A stretch of 64,000 bases of DNA from the NCBI RefSeq assembly GCF_036669915.1, contig NC_089320.1, positions 1,468,245 to 1,532,244 of the forward strand. The letters run 5' to 3'. Source of the stretch: Pocillopora verrucosa (lineage: Eukaryota; Cnidaria; Anthozoa; Scleractinia; Pocilloporidae). Of this stretch, positions 47,201 to 59,276 are shown piece by piece (positions within the stretch are counted from its first letter, which is position 1; each line of letters begins with the position of its first letter). The notes under the pieces are model-generated. The model did not search any database and was not told where the DNA came from. It saw only the letters and a program-made list of their open reading frames with translations. The translations under genes were made by a program, and so were the position numbers.

Positions 47201-50200
47201 ATTTATGCCTCATGCTCAGATCAAGCCCTAATTCAAACTCGATACTAACCATAAATACACGCAACACACCATCTGTAGCGTACGTGGCCAGATATTTGCA
47301 GCCTTTTGAGAAAACACATTTCCTGACTCCAGCTGGATGCTTAAATGATGCTACGTTGATCTTACGAGACTCCATCTTCGTTAAATCTCTCCAAAGAGTG
47401 ATCTTGGCGCCTTCAGCTTTGTTGACTGTTTCCAAATATTTCTTGGTTAAGAGGAGAAAATCAATCAAAAACAGAGGAAAATTTCACATTTTTTAAAATT
47501 ATCCCTGATTCAATGTTTATTTGATGGTCACCATTTAACCTTGGGCACCTCTTATTACAGATGACACCGATCTATGTCAGTATCTAAGCAATTGTGCACC
47601 TATACCTCCACTGGCCCCACAACAATCAACTGATAACCAAGAGATGACAAACTGTTTATAATCTTTTTCTGATAACAAGCTAAGGTTCATTCATTTCAGG
47701 TTAGGAAAAGGGTGAGTGCGCAGTGACTAAGATACCGACATTAATCTAATAATACAGAAATTAGCGGGATCTTTAGAAAACATCTCGTTTTAATCATATC
47801 CATATGATATTCGAACGCAGGTCATCTTCTGCTGTCAGTTTTTTTTCTTTTGTGGTTGTACATCTTGTACAACCAACACCACTGTTGCTGAGCGTAGAAT
47901 TCTACTATACAGCATGTAAATAGTGGTGTATCTAACCTTGGCCATAGTAGCACAATATGAAATATCAGGTTCATTGAGGCAAAGCTGTGGTACAAGCTCG
48001 GGGAACTGACTCAGCTGTTGAGCATTGGCTCGAATGCAACTGTATACGTCCTCTATTATGACTGAGTTGTCATTGCTACACTTCAAAGAGGCCTGGAAAT
48101 GAGGGATGTAAAGAAAAATGTTCAAAGATGACGTCAATACAAACGCGATAATCTAGTAGACCACTGACCACTCAGACTTAGTAAACAGCTCAGTAACAAC
48201 AACAAAACAGGTATTGCTTTGAATACAGAGTATTTTATTGTCCCAAGAGGAGCGGTTGAAATTAAGGAACAGAGGCCGAAGTCATATCGAACATAACTAA
48301 AGCAATGGTATAAAACTCGTGATGGTATAGTCTGATCGTCCGGGTGAGCGTAGTCCCGAGACAGACATTTGTCGGTAGTGGTGACTACTGTTCGACAACC
48401 TGAGCGGAAGTCATCATTAGAGTCAAGTAAATAGTCCCTGTCAGACGAACGTTCTACGTCCGGTTCGTATAAACTGATTGGTCAGTTTTGCCTTTATGTT
48501 ATTAGCTGTAAGACACAAGTGGCGTAGGTCGGTCGTGATTGGTCAAACCATTCACGGTAAAAAATTCATTAAAAATCACTGATTTCACGCCTTACATTTT
48601 TGGAAATCTAAAAGCGAGAGTTACCAGCTTTTCCTTTCAGGAAAACCTACCTCAGAGAGTTCAAGGGTGAGTTCGAATGCTTTGCCGGCTTTACACTTTG
48701 CCATCAGCCATGGAATCTGACACACAATCTTGAAGATAATAACAATCCCTTAGATTGCGTCACTATTCTTAAGAGTGTTGATTAATCAGCATTACCTGGT
48801 CGTTAATGCAAAGGTTTGTAGCCATAAGTTTGGTAGAATAGTCAAAAAAAAAAAGCAAATTGTTAGAATTATAGCAGATAGAGCCCTTATTGACTGGCAA
48901 GGCAATAAATAAGAACGGTAATAACTTAGGTATTGTCAAGTGTGACCTTTCTTTGAGAAACATAATTACGAGGGTCTCCTATGTTCTGCAAACCTCAGGT
49001 TTACATGAATTGCTTCTTTCGATTCAGCATGTATAAAAAAGGGAAAAAAATTTTGTGTAGAAAAGCGTGATTTGGAAATATAAGTAATATTAATGGGCAA
49101 CAGACCTCCACAAATTCATTCCACATGTCACATCTGATCAAATGGTAAGGTAACTCGCTTAGCTTGCGCAAGTTGTATCTTGGTCCAGTCTCTTCATCTT
49201 CGGAATCCATTCTACTTTCTGAGTCTTCATTACTTAATACCAGTGGCTGATCTGCCACCATTCTAAACGCACTTCGTATTGTTCCATCTTTGTCTGTATA
49301 TGGCTTGGCTTCCCGCGCCCACCTTAACGTAGAAAATGATTGAATCACCCTCCAGGGTAAAGTGGCTTAGACAGAGCACAATCAATGGAATGCTGTGCCT
49401 ATTTATTTCAAAGTGTTTCTCAGCTTTGATCCTTAAAAGGGTCAATTACATGTAAAGAGGCGCTTGTGAGAACATTGATTATGGGAAAGATTTTGTTATT
49501 GTGAATGATAAAGGCATACTCGGAAAAAAGAAATCCGAGTGCTCACAATAGGAATCGAACTTACGACCTTCCGATTATTACCGACTAAAGGACACTAGTG
49601 ATAGGCTTGGCTGTTCAAGAAGGACCATGGCGAAATTTGTTATCCTTATTACAAAAAATCTGGTTTAAAATATGCCAATTGAATTTAGTACCCTACCTCG
49701 GCATTTTCACTCCACTCTCACCTGGTTCTATTTACCACTAAAACGGCAACGACTGTCTTAAATTCAGAAACCAGGTCAGCCGGTCATACTTTTTTTCTCA
49801 GATATAAATCGCACGGTGTTCAGGGATTTTCCTTAACACTTACTTTTATTGATTGTGTCACAATGAGAATGACTGGACCATTTTGTCACTGGACACGCTG
49901 GTAACACATTAACGTCTGAGTCCTATTGTTTTGTATACCTGCCATTGAAGTAATTTGCTAAATCCCTGTGAAGCGAGTCTGTAAAAGGCTTGTCACTCAA
50001 GAAATAATTTCTTGCTGCCTCCAGAAACAATCTGTGATACCACTTGTATACCACGTGACCGTCAGCTGCTACTTTCACCAGATAACTGCCTGAAGGACGC
50101 AAGCACCAGAAAAGTATCAATCGTTATTAAAAATAACAATTATAGCTCGATAAGTTTCTTCAGTTTCTTCCCCTTCAAGTTTTTATATGCTAGGCTGCGC

Positions 50201-53200
50201 GAGCTTTAGGTAGTCATTCCTTTACTACTTTAATACTGCACAGGAGGCCACGCTGACTATAGTAAGTTCCAATTGTTAGAAAATCTACAATGAGCGGGAA
50301 ACGTCTTGGCACGCTAGATTAGTTTTTTTACTTACTAGAGAGGAATTACAATTACTATTATCTTGAGTGGTGGTTTGTCGATCTCCTAGTGAAGGCAGGC
50401 ATGCCAAATAATTTTCTTTCACATTGAAGTCGATGATCATTTATGACTGGCACTGCTAATCTTGAAAACTGCCTCTGATGACTAGTTAAGACTTGGTATT
50501 GTAAATTTTTGGACTCAAATTCCATTGTAAACATTCATGTTTTGCGTTTGGCTTTTCTCTTTTCTTTGTAACAAACCTCTTACCTAAGTCATTGCGGAGT
50601 CGAGTCCACAGTAGAGGAGGCAGCCTTCTGATTGGTGGCACGTGGTATTTAAAAACCTCATCGGCGAGAACGATATCGTCACATGACAAGATATCTTCCA
50701 GTTCTGACTTCGAAAGACCCGTTTTAGAAGCTGTAATGTAACCTAAAGCCCTACGGACAAACTTTTCCCCATGCTCTGTGATCAAGCTGAAACACAAAAA
50801 ATTTTATATATAACGATAGCGACAGGACATTTCTCAATAGAATTAAAGGTAGCAAGGGGCCTTAGACATCTCCTTTCAGGATAAGTTTATGGTACGTGGC
50901 ACTGTTAATTTTAAATCATTGCTCATGCAAACTGTTTCTGCTCAGAGAGGAACTTAAAAAGATACATCTTAAAACTGTTGGACTTTCGATGCAGCGGTAC
51001 AATTGTATGGGCCCTTTTCAAGAGGATTTTACGAAACTTACGCAGGGAATTGGATAGTTTTATGAGATAGTTGGGAGTATTATCGTATGATTGTTATAAT
51101 GCACGAAGAAAGTTGATCTCACGAACTATAAGATAAAATGACAATGTAGGAAATATGCTATATTGAAGCAAGTTATTGATTCAAAGTTGTAAAGTGAGCG
51201 GTCTTCTAGGAAGTGAGCGGTCTTCTAGGAAATCTGACTTGCAGGCCTAGAACAAGCTCCCAATAGATCCTTGGGCCTTACGTTTGTGAATGTAGATTCC
51301 ATTACAAGTTATTCACCATGATTGAGGATAGAGTATTACAAATATATTTACTATAATATTAGAAATATTTTATTTTATTATCTATTAAAAAATTTAAACT
51401 TACGAACCGTTCAAAAAGCTGTATGATCAGCTCCGTCGCAGTCGGTCTTAATTCGTTGTGAGTGTTTTCAGTGAACGATTTCCAACGAAGAGCTGTATCA
51501 CAAGCTAGTTTCATGTAAAGTGCTGTTGGCTTGGAGCAGGTTTCTAATACTTGAGATCTTTGCTGTACTGTGAGTCTCCTGCAAAGTTTTATTATCAAAC
51601 CAATCAATGATATCACTGAGGATGACCTATGGTGCGTCTGTATATGCACATTATATTGCATTTTCTATATAGTATAGTAGAAGTATACTGGACCTGAACG
51701 AAATGAAATACGGCAAGAGGGTTGTCAGTCTGCCCAAAAAAATGATGATCACTGCCTTAATCTCTGGTTCTGTATGAATACATTTTTGGATAGAAAAACC
51801 AAATCGACCACTCAGGCTAGGTTTCGAATCTTCAAAGCACTATAAACATTATCCATGATGTCGGAGTTAAGGTGATAAACATTTAGTCTGTGGGTAGAGT
51901 CACTGCTATATACGTTTTGTTCTGTATGTTAGGAAAGAAACAAACTTTCTAACGATGAGTTAAGAACCACTTAAAAGTGAAAGCATACCTTTTCTCTTTT
52001 TCTAATCTCATATCTAGAATGCTTTCAGCATCACTCGATTCCAAGCATGAAACCTTCGGAAAAAGTAAAGAGTATGCGAAACCAAAACAATAAGGTGTGG
52101 TTTGTGTAATATTTACGGTAAGCTTATTCATGGAGTCACTACAATAAAAGATGATATGATCATTGAGAATTCTAGATAGCTTGGCCATCAAGGATCGAAG
52201 GGAACAAGATTACAGCTTGTATATCTTTAAAATTTCGACGCCGAATTTCTTTCGCTGGACGTGATCAGTAATAACTGTTTTGCATTCTTGACCATCCACT
52301 TTCCTTCTTTATTTATTTTTTTTCGACCTGTCATTGTTTTCTAGTTCACTTAGCTGATATTTGGCTGCTTTACCAGAGCTGAAGATTATTCTATACGTCG
52401 CAGAAAATTAATAATTCACTTCACTTTATAACTACCCTAAGGTGACTACTACCGCGGAACGCAATTATTTCATGTACAAGTTTATATCATATGCAAAGTA
52501 TCAGAGCAGGGATAAGTGACAAAAAACTTACCTCAAGATAAAAGTCAGCATTGCTCTCTGGTTTTAGTTTGGTTTTTAGTACAGCAAGGCACCCTCCTGT
52601 ATTGGGAAGGGTGCTCACCACAATGTGGACATTTTTTGGCAAGCTCGTGGGAAGCCATCTTAATGCACGTCCATCATCTTGGTCTGACAACTGGTCCAGT
52701 GAGTCGAGAAATAAAACTGAAAAATTTGAGTTCGGATTAAATGGGTACTGTCACATGATCTAATTGTTATTAAGCTTAATTCATGCCTACTCATACTATT
52801 AAGCTCCGTTCATTGTTTTTGCCTAGGGAGGGGGAAATGGTTGTGGTTTGAGGATTTCGAATGTGTCACAATCAAATTGTTACTGATTTGAGATACGAGT
52901 GATTCTCGCAGCTATGAACACTACTGAACTAGTAGTTGAAATGGGACCTTAAAAAAATTCAGGCCCGTACGGAATTTGAACCCCATGACTTCTGCGATAC
53001 CTGTGCAGCGCTTTACCAACTGAGCTAACAAGCCAGCTGGGTGCTAGTCATAATGTCGGACCCAAAGAAACCTTCCAAGTGGTGAATAATGACTGGAAAT
53101 ATATGAAAATCATATGTCTGCACTGCGGTGAAGAAATGAGATGTACGCGATCCTCGCAGCTATGAACACTACTAAACTTATAGCTGAAATGAGACCTGAA

Positions 53201-56200
53201 AAAATTCAGGCCCGTACGGGATTTGAACCCATGAGCTCTGCAATACCGGTGCAGCGTTCTTCCAACTGAGCTAACGAGCCATCTGGGAGCTGGTCATAAC
53301 GTCGGATCCAAATAAACCTTTCAAGTGGTGAATAATGATTGGAAATATATGAAAATCTTAAGTGTGCACTGCGGTGAAGAAATGAGATATAACCGATCCT
53401 CACAACTATGAACATGCAATACTAAACTAGTGTAGCTTTCGTAGCTGTGAGGATCGAAGTCATTATTCACTACTTGGTTCAAATCCCGTACAGGCCTGAA
53501 TTTTTTTCAGGTCTCATTTCAACTACCAGTTCAGTAGTGTTCGTGGCTGCGAGGATCGCTTATATCTCATTTCTTCACTGCAGTGCACGTATATGATTTT
53601 CATATATTTCCAGTCATTGTTACTGATTTCCCCCCTATGTGGCAGCTAATTAGAAGTCAAGTCTCTATAGTCCACCTTCTATACCCTGTTGGCGATGTCT
53701 GATCCCACGCCGATCCCTCCAAGAACTATGTGATTACCCCCAGAAATCCTCTCTTTCCACCCTCAGGTGATAAATAATGACTGCCGCCAAGGAAAAGTAA
53801 ATATACAACGAATGGTATGTATTACCTATCGGATTTTCTGGTGTGGCTCTCTGGAGAAGAGAGCGAAATGTTGCCACCAGTCGCTCACAGTTGTCGGTAA
53901 TAACTGTTGATGTATCGTTCAACACCAAACACATCTGCAATTGCAACGGAAATTCATAGTGATGGGGATATAATTGATTCAGTGCGCAAAAACCATAGAA
54001 ATCCCATCGTTTAATCAGAGAAAACTGTGCACCATTTATCATCAGAAGCATCTACAGATCTCTTAAAGATCATATAAGTAAGTAGTTCAAGCGAAGGAGA
54101 GCAAAAATTACCAAGGAAGGATTGGTTTTACATTTTCGTCTTCCTAGTAGCTTGTTCTAGGCGCAAAAGTAACGACCGCTTGACCTAAACCTTCTGTGTT
54201 TTGTAACTTCTCCGCTACCACCGTGCCGTGTTCCATCACCCTTCGTTTCACTACATGAACGCCTGGAACAGGCTTCCTCGCCTCGTATGAAAACTAAGGT
54301 ATTTCAGGATTCCTTAGGATACTCCGTCACACAAGTGCTCTGTGAGGTCATTTTTAATAGCACCAGCCAGACGACCTTATTGCACCGGTACATATTAGAG
54401 GTATCTTTTTGGCCAACGCCATCCGAGCAAACCTGCGATCATTGAAAACATACCTGCTGACACAGGCTCCTCAACAGAGATCTTACATCAGACGAAAAGG
54501 GTGAAGTGCCAATGAATCGTATGAAATGAAATGGCCTACAAAATTAAATAAATTATGCATACTTAAACTTTTGCAATCTTACAATAAGAAGGTAAAAAAA
54601 AAAAATAAAAAAAAAATAAAAAAAAAAAAAAGGAAAGAAAGAAATATGTGGGTTTTTGCGAAGTGAGACACAATGACCTTTGAATGCTGTCGGGAACAGG
54701 TTATAAGGTCCCAGCTTCTTTGTTTTGGATAAAAAAGTAACCAACCAAAGTAAAAGTAAAAATACCAGATCTTTGCAGCATTACAAATGCAATAGGGATA
54801 CTTGCATAGTTAATGTACCCTATCCTAAATAATTTCATTTCAAAACAAAAGTCCAAATAAAATAAAGGTTTTCGGGGACAACATCGGAAATTTATCCGCT
54901 TCTGGAAAACAATCACTATACATTAGAAATATCAAACTATAAATAATACGACATAAGAAGCTAATATTGCAAAGTATTCCCTTTGTTTATTGTATTACAG
55001 AACTGTTACCTGCCAGTCTCTACTCCACTCCAATTTTCAATGGACATATCGTACACTTTGGCCATAAGGGACGTTTTTCCACATCCGGAAATACCATGCA
55101 CAATAAAAGGCTATAAAAAGGGTTTTATTTTGTAAGTAGTGTCTCAAACACACGAAATAATGGTCGATTCTAACTCGTTCTACTCTACTGATAGTAGGAT
55201 TGCGACGGCAAGGGGAGGTGGCGAAACAAAAGATTTCATTTACAGGCTCCGGTGGTTCGAAGGGTGGATAACACTATCCACTGGATAAAACTCTATCCAG
55301 TGGATAATGTCATACGTTTTGTTTTGCCATCACTTATCCGCTGGATGACAATTTATCCATTGGATAGCATTATCCGACCCTATGGTAATACAAGTGGGCC
55401 CAGAAAAGTAGCTCAGCACGTGCATTATAAAACTTTTTACATTCCCTAGCCTTCCCCTTAAAAACAACAACGCGAAACCACTAAAATCTGTGTGAACCAA
55501 GAGCAGAAACTCCGACGGCAAATTTCCATTTGGAACTCAACGTTGCTCACATACGTCATGCTGAAGTTGAGGTGTGGCGCCATAAGAGACCGTAAACATA
55601 TCCAGTGATTTGTGTAGTTTTAACCAAAAATATAAAATTCATTTTAAATCGATATCTTCCTTGACGTTTATGTCCTTCGTGCTCAAGGTCCCCCCTAATT
55701 CATGGAGTGCTACGAGGCAACTGCGAAACCTTAGCGTAAAATAAAACAATACTAGGCCTTGATTTTAGCTTAAGGGATTGAAAAAAACAATTGTTATGAA
55801 AATCGTTGCCTACCTTTCCACCATTATCCATCTTTAGGTAACCTTCCATCTAAGGAGATGAATGAGCAGGCTTTAATTAAGCAAAGGTGCTGGGAGGGGG
55901 GGGGGGAGAGGAGGGGATCTAGAAAGCTAAGGTTGGCTTTTGGGCAATGCAGTTACCTTTTCAAGAAAATGTTTCCTACCAACGAATGCCTCTGTTCTTT
56001 TCTCTGCCATGGTCGCGTGGTTAAGAACTTCGAGATACAAAGGGTCATCAATCACCTTATGTTTAGCCACAGCTGTAAGAGAAGAGTTGTACAGCGGGAT
56101 TAACTCAATTACACAATTATAAAAATTAGACAATGCAAAATACCGTACGCTTCATACGAGCATCTGTGAGTGAACAAGACAGTGAGTCGCTTGACGCTAG

Positions 56201-59200
56201 ACCGTAATTACAAACGTTTTCAATTATTCACCTTCCTGGATGCCATCGACCATAAACTGACAGAACTTGTCGCAGAAACTCTTTACTTCTTCTTTGTTCC
56301 TTTTCACGTCTATATGACCATCTTTCGTAACGTGTAAAGTTAAGCTGTATCTGTAAAACGAAGCACTAATGTTTTAACATCTCCACTATTACCTTTCTTT
56401 CTATTATTACTGTTCAAACGTTTCTAGTTTGGCACTGATGTGTAATCCCGTGAATACCAGTGACCTGTACAATACATTAAATTTCAGTACACGAGAAGAT
56501 CTCTTCAAGTGTGTTTTACATGTAGTTATCATCGCAACCATAGGTCTCGGCACTCCATGGTTATTTAGGGGTCTATCATTTTTAAAAACACTTTATCTAT
56601 GAAGGATCAAGAAATGATGAAAACGACCACGAAACCTTGTGTAACCATACGGTTATTTATCTTTCAAACAGGCAAATTCTGTTACTATTTTTTTTTATAT
56701 TAAAAAGAAAAATTGGCTCATTAAACTTGGCATGGAAACATATACGTAGGAAGACGTTTCTCGGACATCCCCATCACTATGGTCATAGACTAACAACTCA
56801 TTTTTCTCACCTGAAGATGTTGGCACTTGGCATAAATTCTTGACAGCTATCTCTAAGCCTCTGTAGCGAACATTTTGCATCATTTCGATTTGTGGAGTGC
56901 GATTGAAGTCCGCATTCCTCTACGTCTACATAGCGATTGACGAAACCATTGTTGTTTGGATCAATTTCGTCTAATCCATTGAGGGACCGTAAAAAAAGGA
57001 ACATGTAATTGGGATCCATGTCTTCTCCTCTAATCCCAGTCATAATTTCTTCCTCTGTCACTGATATTTTAAAATCTTCCTCTGTCATGTTGCAAAGGGG
57101 AAAAGCTGTAACGTCTATCTGACTCGCAGCCTTTTTCAAAGCTTCTCTCATAGTTACCAGATTCTGCCACCACTGATTTCTTTCTTGTCTTGCCTTCGTC
57201 ATCGTATCTACCCCAGCGGAATTCTTGTAAGCGTGTGGGTAATACGTCGACACAGGAAGTAGAATATAAGCCGCAGGGAAACTGTTCTCATCCAGTTTGT
57301 ACCATTTTTCCAACAGTTCAGATGCGCTTTTGCTGCCTGGCTGACTCTTGACGCTGCTCAAAAGCATCTGAAACACTTCCTTATCAATCTTGTTTGGGAT
57401 TGGTCTGTAGCCATACTTGTCACCAATAATACAAACCATGTACGGTCCTATGGACTCCTTCCTAGAATTTATCACGAACAGCACATCAGAATTAATAGAC
57501 AACTATATACAATACGAGAAGGCAGAGCCAAAATTTATACGCATGTACAGCAGAAAAGGCGCCAATTCTTGATAGAGAGAGCATATGCGCAAATCTCACC
57601 AACTTCAAACAGTCCATTTAAGGTATACGTTTACACCGTTGCAACGCTTCCGTTAAATTCACTACTTTCTTTATATTGTTCGTTCATTTCCTCAACCACC
57701 ATCTACTTTACCCTCAGATCCTTAGGTATGGAGCTCCGCTAACGGAAATTCTCCCATGCAGTTGAGCGTGATAGTAACAGAGATACCACAGAATTTTCGT
57801 TTTACTGTTGCGTGCATTTGACGGACTGGGTTATTAACAATGACCTAAAGCTACCAGCTGCTTTTCCAGTTTTTTGTTAGTAACCCGTAACGTCTTGGTA
57901 TGTGCAAAATACCGCAAGTATTACAAGCTGCATCTGACAGACCCTTTTCTCCCAAGATAAGAAAAAACTACGTCATGAAAAATCTGAAGACTCGAACAAG
58001 AAAACCGACAGTGAAATTAAACGTATAAAGGAAAAAAAGGCTTAGTCCAATCACTGTAAATAGATCAAGCAGCATTTCAAGCTTTACATGTTATTTCAGT
58101 GCACTGGAAAATTAGCAAGTCTGTAAGAAATGGCCTTCAATTAATTCACCTTGAAGATACCCCCGCTATTTTAAGGACTTTTCAAGCGGACAGGATTGAT
58201 TTTCTTTTTAGCTTTCTTAAATTTGTTGAGAAACCAAAGACTTGTAACGAGAGACGCTTTTATCCTCTCCTGCTCAGAAACAACGCCGACATCAGGCCAA
58301 AATTGACCAGGATTCTGTTTATCAAATGAATAAAAGAGACCAATTTTTAAAGAAACCATGGTTCTGCGTCGGTAGGGGGTATAATGAGATAATCTGGTTT
58401 CATCAACTGAGTTGATAATATAATTGACCATTGTAGAGAATTTCTAAAGCTAAACTCTTAATTTATTACTGAATACCTTTGAGATGGCCAAATAGATTAT
58501 CAAATGACAAAATCGAGTTACATTGTTCATCAGTTGTTTTCTGATAGGTATAGCTTAATTTTCTAAGATTTAATCTTATTTGGATATAATCCTTGTTTAG
58601 TTTATAAACTAATCTTTCCCTTATCGAAAAGAATAAACAAAAGAGAAAAGCGCTTACAGACACATCTCATTGTTTATCTTGTTGTATCCAAGCAACGTTT
58701 CCTTCAGAATCTTCGACAATTGTTAAGCACTCGTATTGCAAAATTAAAATAATTCTTCATGATCATTTATCAAATTGATAGTGAAAATTAATTAAGAGTT
58801 TCAAACCTGCATCGCTGAACTTCTGTCACACAAATTTCAACCGCCTGATGCTCGTCTGTCATTTCGTCACGCACTCCCCACCGCATGTCAGCTATACTAA
58901 AATTATAGCCAAGCCGTCGACAAAATTCTCGCAAATATGGATACACGTCTTCCATTAGTAAATCTCTTTCCGTACTCATGTCCGTGAAAGTTGAGCTCAA
59001 AAATATAGCGATCTCCTTTGATGGAAGACTCCATCTTGAATCTGGTTTGATTTTTCCTTGAAGCAGGTTGTTGAAATACTCCACCAACTCTTCGTCTTCG
59101 TTTTGAAGTAACTCCTTCCGTTTGCGGTAAACAACCGATGGAGCTTTGCGGAGAATGGTTCTCCATGGCTCTCTCTCGGGGCGGTCGTCTTCCCAAAGCT

Positions 59201-59276
59201 GCAAAGCCTGACGGAATTTTTGGTTTGCAAGTACTACTTGTCGTAGAGTAGTGGCTTTTGTATTTCCATTTCCCAT
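41177..59276 (-). CDS. NACHT-WD40 protein, NWD1/NWD2-like, 28 exons, 1688 residues
   Basis: Signalling ATPase of the STAND class (family knowledge). Exons: 59276-58807, 57461-56811, 56350-56232, 56072-55957, 55849-55814, 55110-55010, 54535-54454, 53934-53826, 52716-52532, 52053-51989, 51578-51408, 50786-50584, 50089-49939, 49322-49106, 48716-48651, 48092-47937, 47441-47250, 46948-46801, 46491-46406, 46253-46164, 45747-45655, 45542-45410, 45045-44933, 44650-44453, 44042-43898, 43291-43153, 42661-42433, 41779-41177. They sum to 5067 nt with phases agreeing. Domains: an N-terminal DUF4062-like region (IFLSSTFTDM, residues 91-100; MRWGVRDE; GDKYGYRP); NACHT with Walker A GISGCGKTS (470-478) and Walker B VLFLDSLDQLSD (from 562), then RFIGTSP- and YITASKTGLS-type NWD motifs; and WD40-like repeats from about 967, the clearest being GHSGEI...LWDTR (1271-1306). 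MGNG at the chosen start allows N-myristoylation; an in-frame ATG 13 codons upstream is the alternative. Length lies between human NWD1 and NWD2. Confidence 0.9.
41820..41963. repeat. Perfect 72-bp tandem duplication
   Basis: The unit starting CTACTCAATTTTAGTTGGAG occurs twice (from 41821 and 41893) in the last intron of the NACHT-WD40 gene. The copies look identical, so the duplication is recent or an assembly artefact. Confidence 0.9.
42700..43130. repeat. Degenerate AGTC/CAGT tetranucleotide tract
   Basis: An intron between WD40 exons contains dense CAGT/AGTC words, purest at 42880-42930 (CAGACAGACAGATAGTCAGT and neighbours). It is a decayed microsatellite without coding content. Confidence 0.8.
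43540..43630. repeat. Partial copy of the 2267-type MITE
   Basis: GAGTGGAGTCCAATTCGGTC and the following bases match the repeat at 2283 and 37215; the copy breaks off near 43630. Intronic. Confidence 0.6.
44189..44243. repeat. (TA)n microsatellite
   Basis: About 27 TA units with one CA interruption, in the intron between the exons at 44453 and 44042. Confidence 0.95.
44696..44812 (-). mobile_element. SINE-like element, family 2
   Basis: On the - strand it carries a B-box-like AGGTCCAAGGTTCGATTTC, as in tRNA-derived SINEs, followed by an AGATTTTCTT tail. The unit at 49514-49635 is similar in layout. Intronic in the NACHT-WD40 gene. Confidence 0.5.
48310..48565. repeat. Interspersed repeat in intron 15
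   Basis: GC-richer insert with CGACAACCTGAGCGGAAGTC and a GATTGGTCA word near each side of its right part. I recall similar sequence as a common cnidarian repeat, but this is memory, not a search. It is not coding. Confidence 0.5.
49514..49635 (-). mobile_element. SINE-like element, family 2
   Basis: The - strand contains AGGTCGTAAGTTCGATTCCT, a B-box-like stretch, then a CTCGGATTTC tail. It resembles the unit at 44696-44812. It lies in the intron between the exons at 50089-49939 and 49322-49106. Confidence 0.5.
52900..53625 (-). mobile_element. tRNA-derived SINE cluster (two tandem plus one inverted)
   Basis: Units near 52900-53147 and 53148-53412 repeat head to tail with about 247-base spacing. 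On the - strand each begins with a tRNA-like part: an A-box-like GTTAGCTCAGTTGG, a 7-base anticodon-loop-like segment CCGGTAT (GGT, threonine-like, weak), and a B-box GGGTTCAAATCCCGTACGGG in the better copy. A third, truncated unit (about 53440-53625) lies in the opposite orientation. All sit in the intron between the two NACHT Walker exons. Confidence 0.75.
54595..54632. repeat. Poly(A)-rich low-complexity run
   Basis: A-rich run broken by single T bases, intronic on the - strand of the NACHT-WD40 gene. Possibly the tail of a decayed retroelement. Confidence 0.6.
55262..55377. mobile_element. Short palindromic MITE (TATCCACTGGATA type)
   Basis: Dense inverted words TATCCACTGGATAA / TATCCAGTGGATAA in the left half are mirrored by TTATCCGCTGGAT / TATCCATTGGATA in the right half. 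It lies in the intron next to the Walker A exon. Confidence 0.7.
58325..58445. mobile_element. Fragment of the 6969-type MITE
   Basis: TTCTGCGTCGGTAGGGGGTA and the preceding bases are a diverged copy of the flank at 6975-7020. The fragment ends near an ACTGAGTTGATAATA word. Intron 1 of the NACHT-WD40 gene. Confidence 0.55.

Noticed and set aside
47068..47496. 142-codon + strand open frame
   Set aside because: It is antisense to a WD40 exon of the NACHT-WD40 gene whose frame, phases and motifs are coherent.
52965..53035. A functional tRNA gene
   Set aside because: The anticodon arm and acceptor ends are degenerate and the unit continues into shared non-tRNA sequence, so it is SINE-derived.
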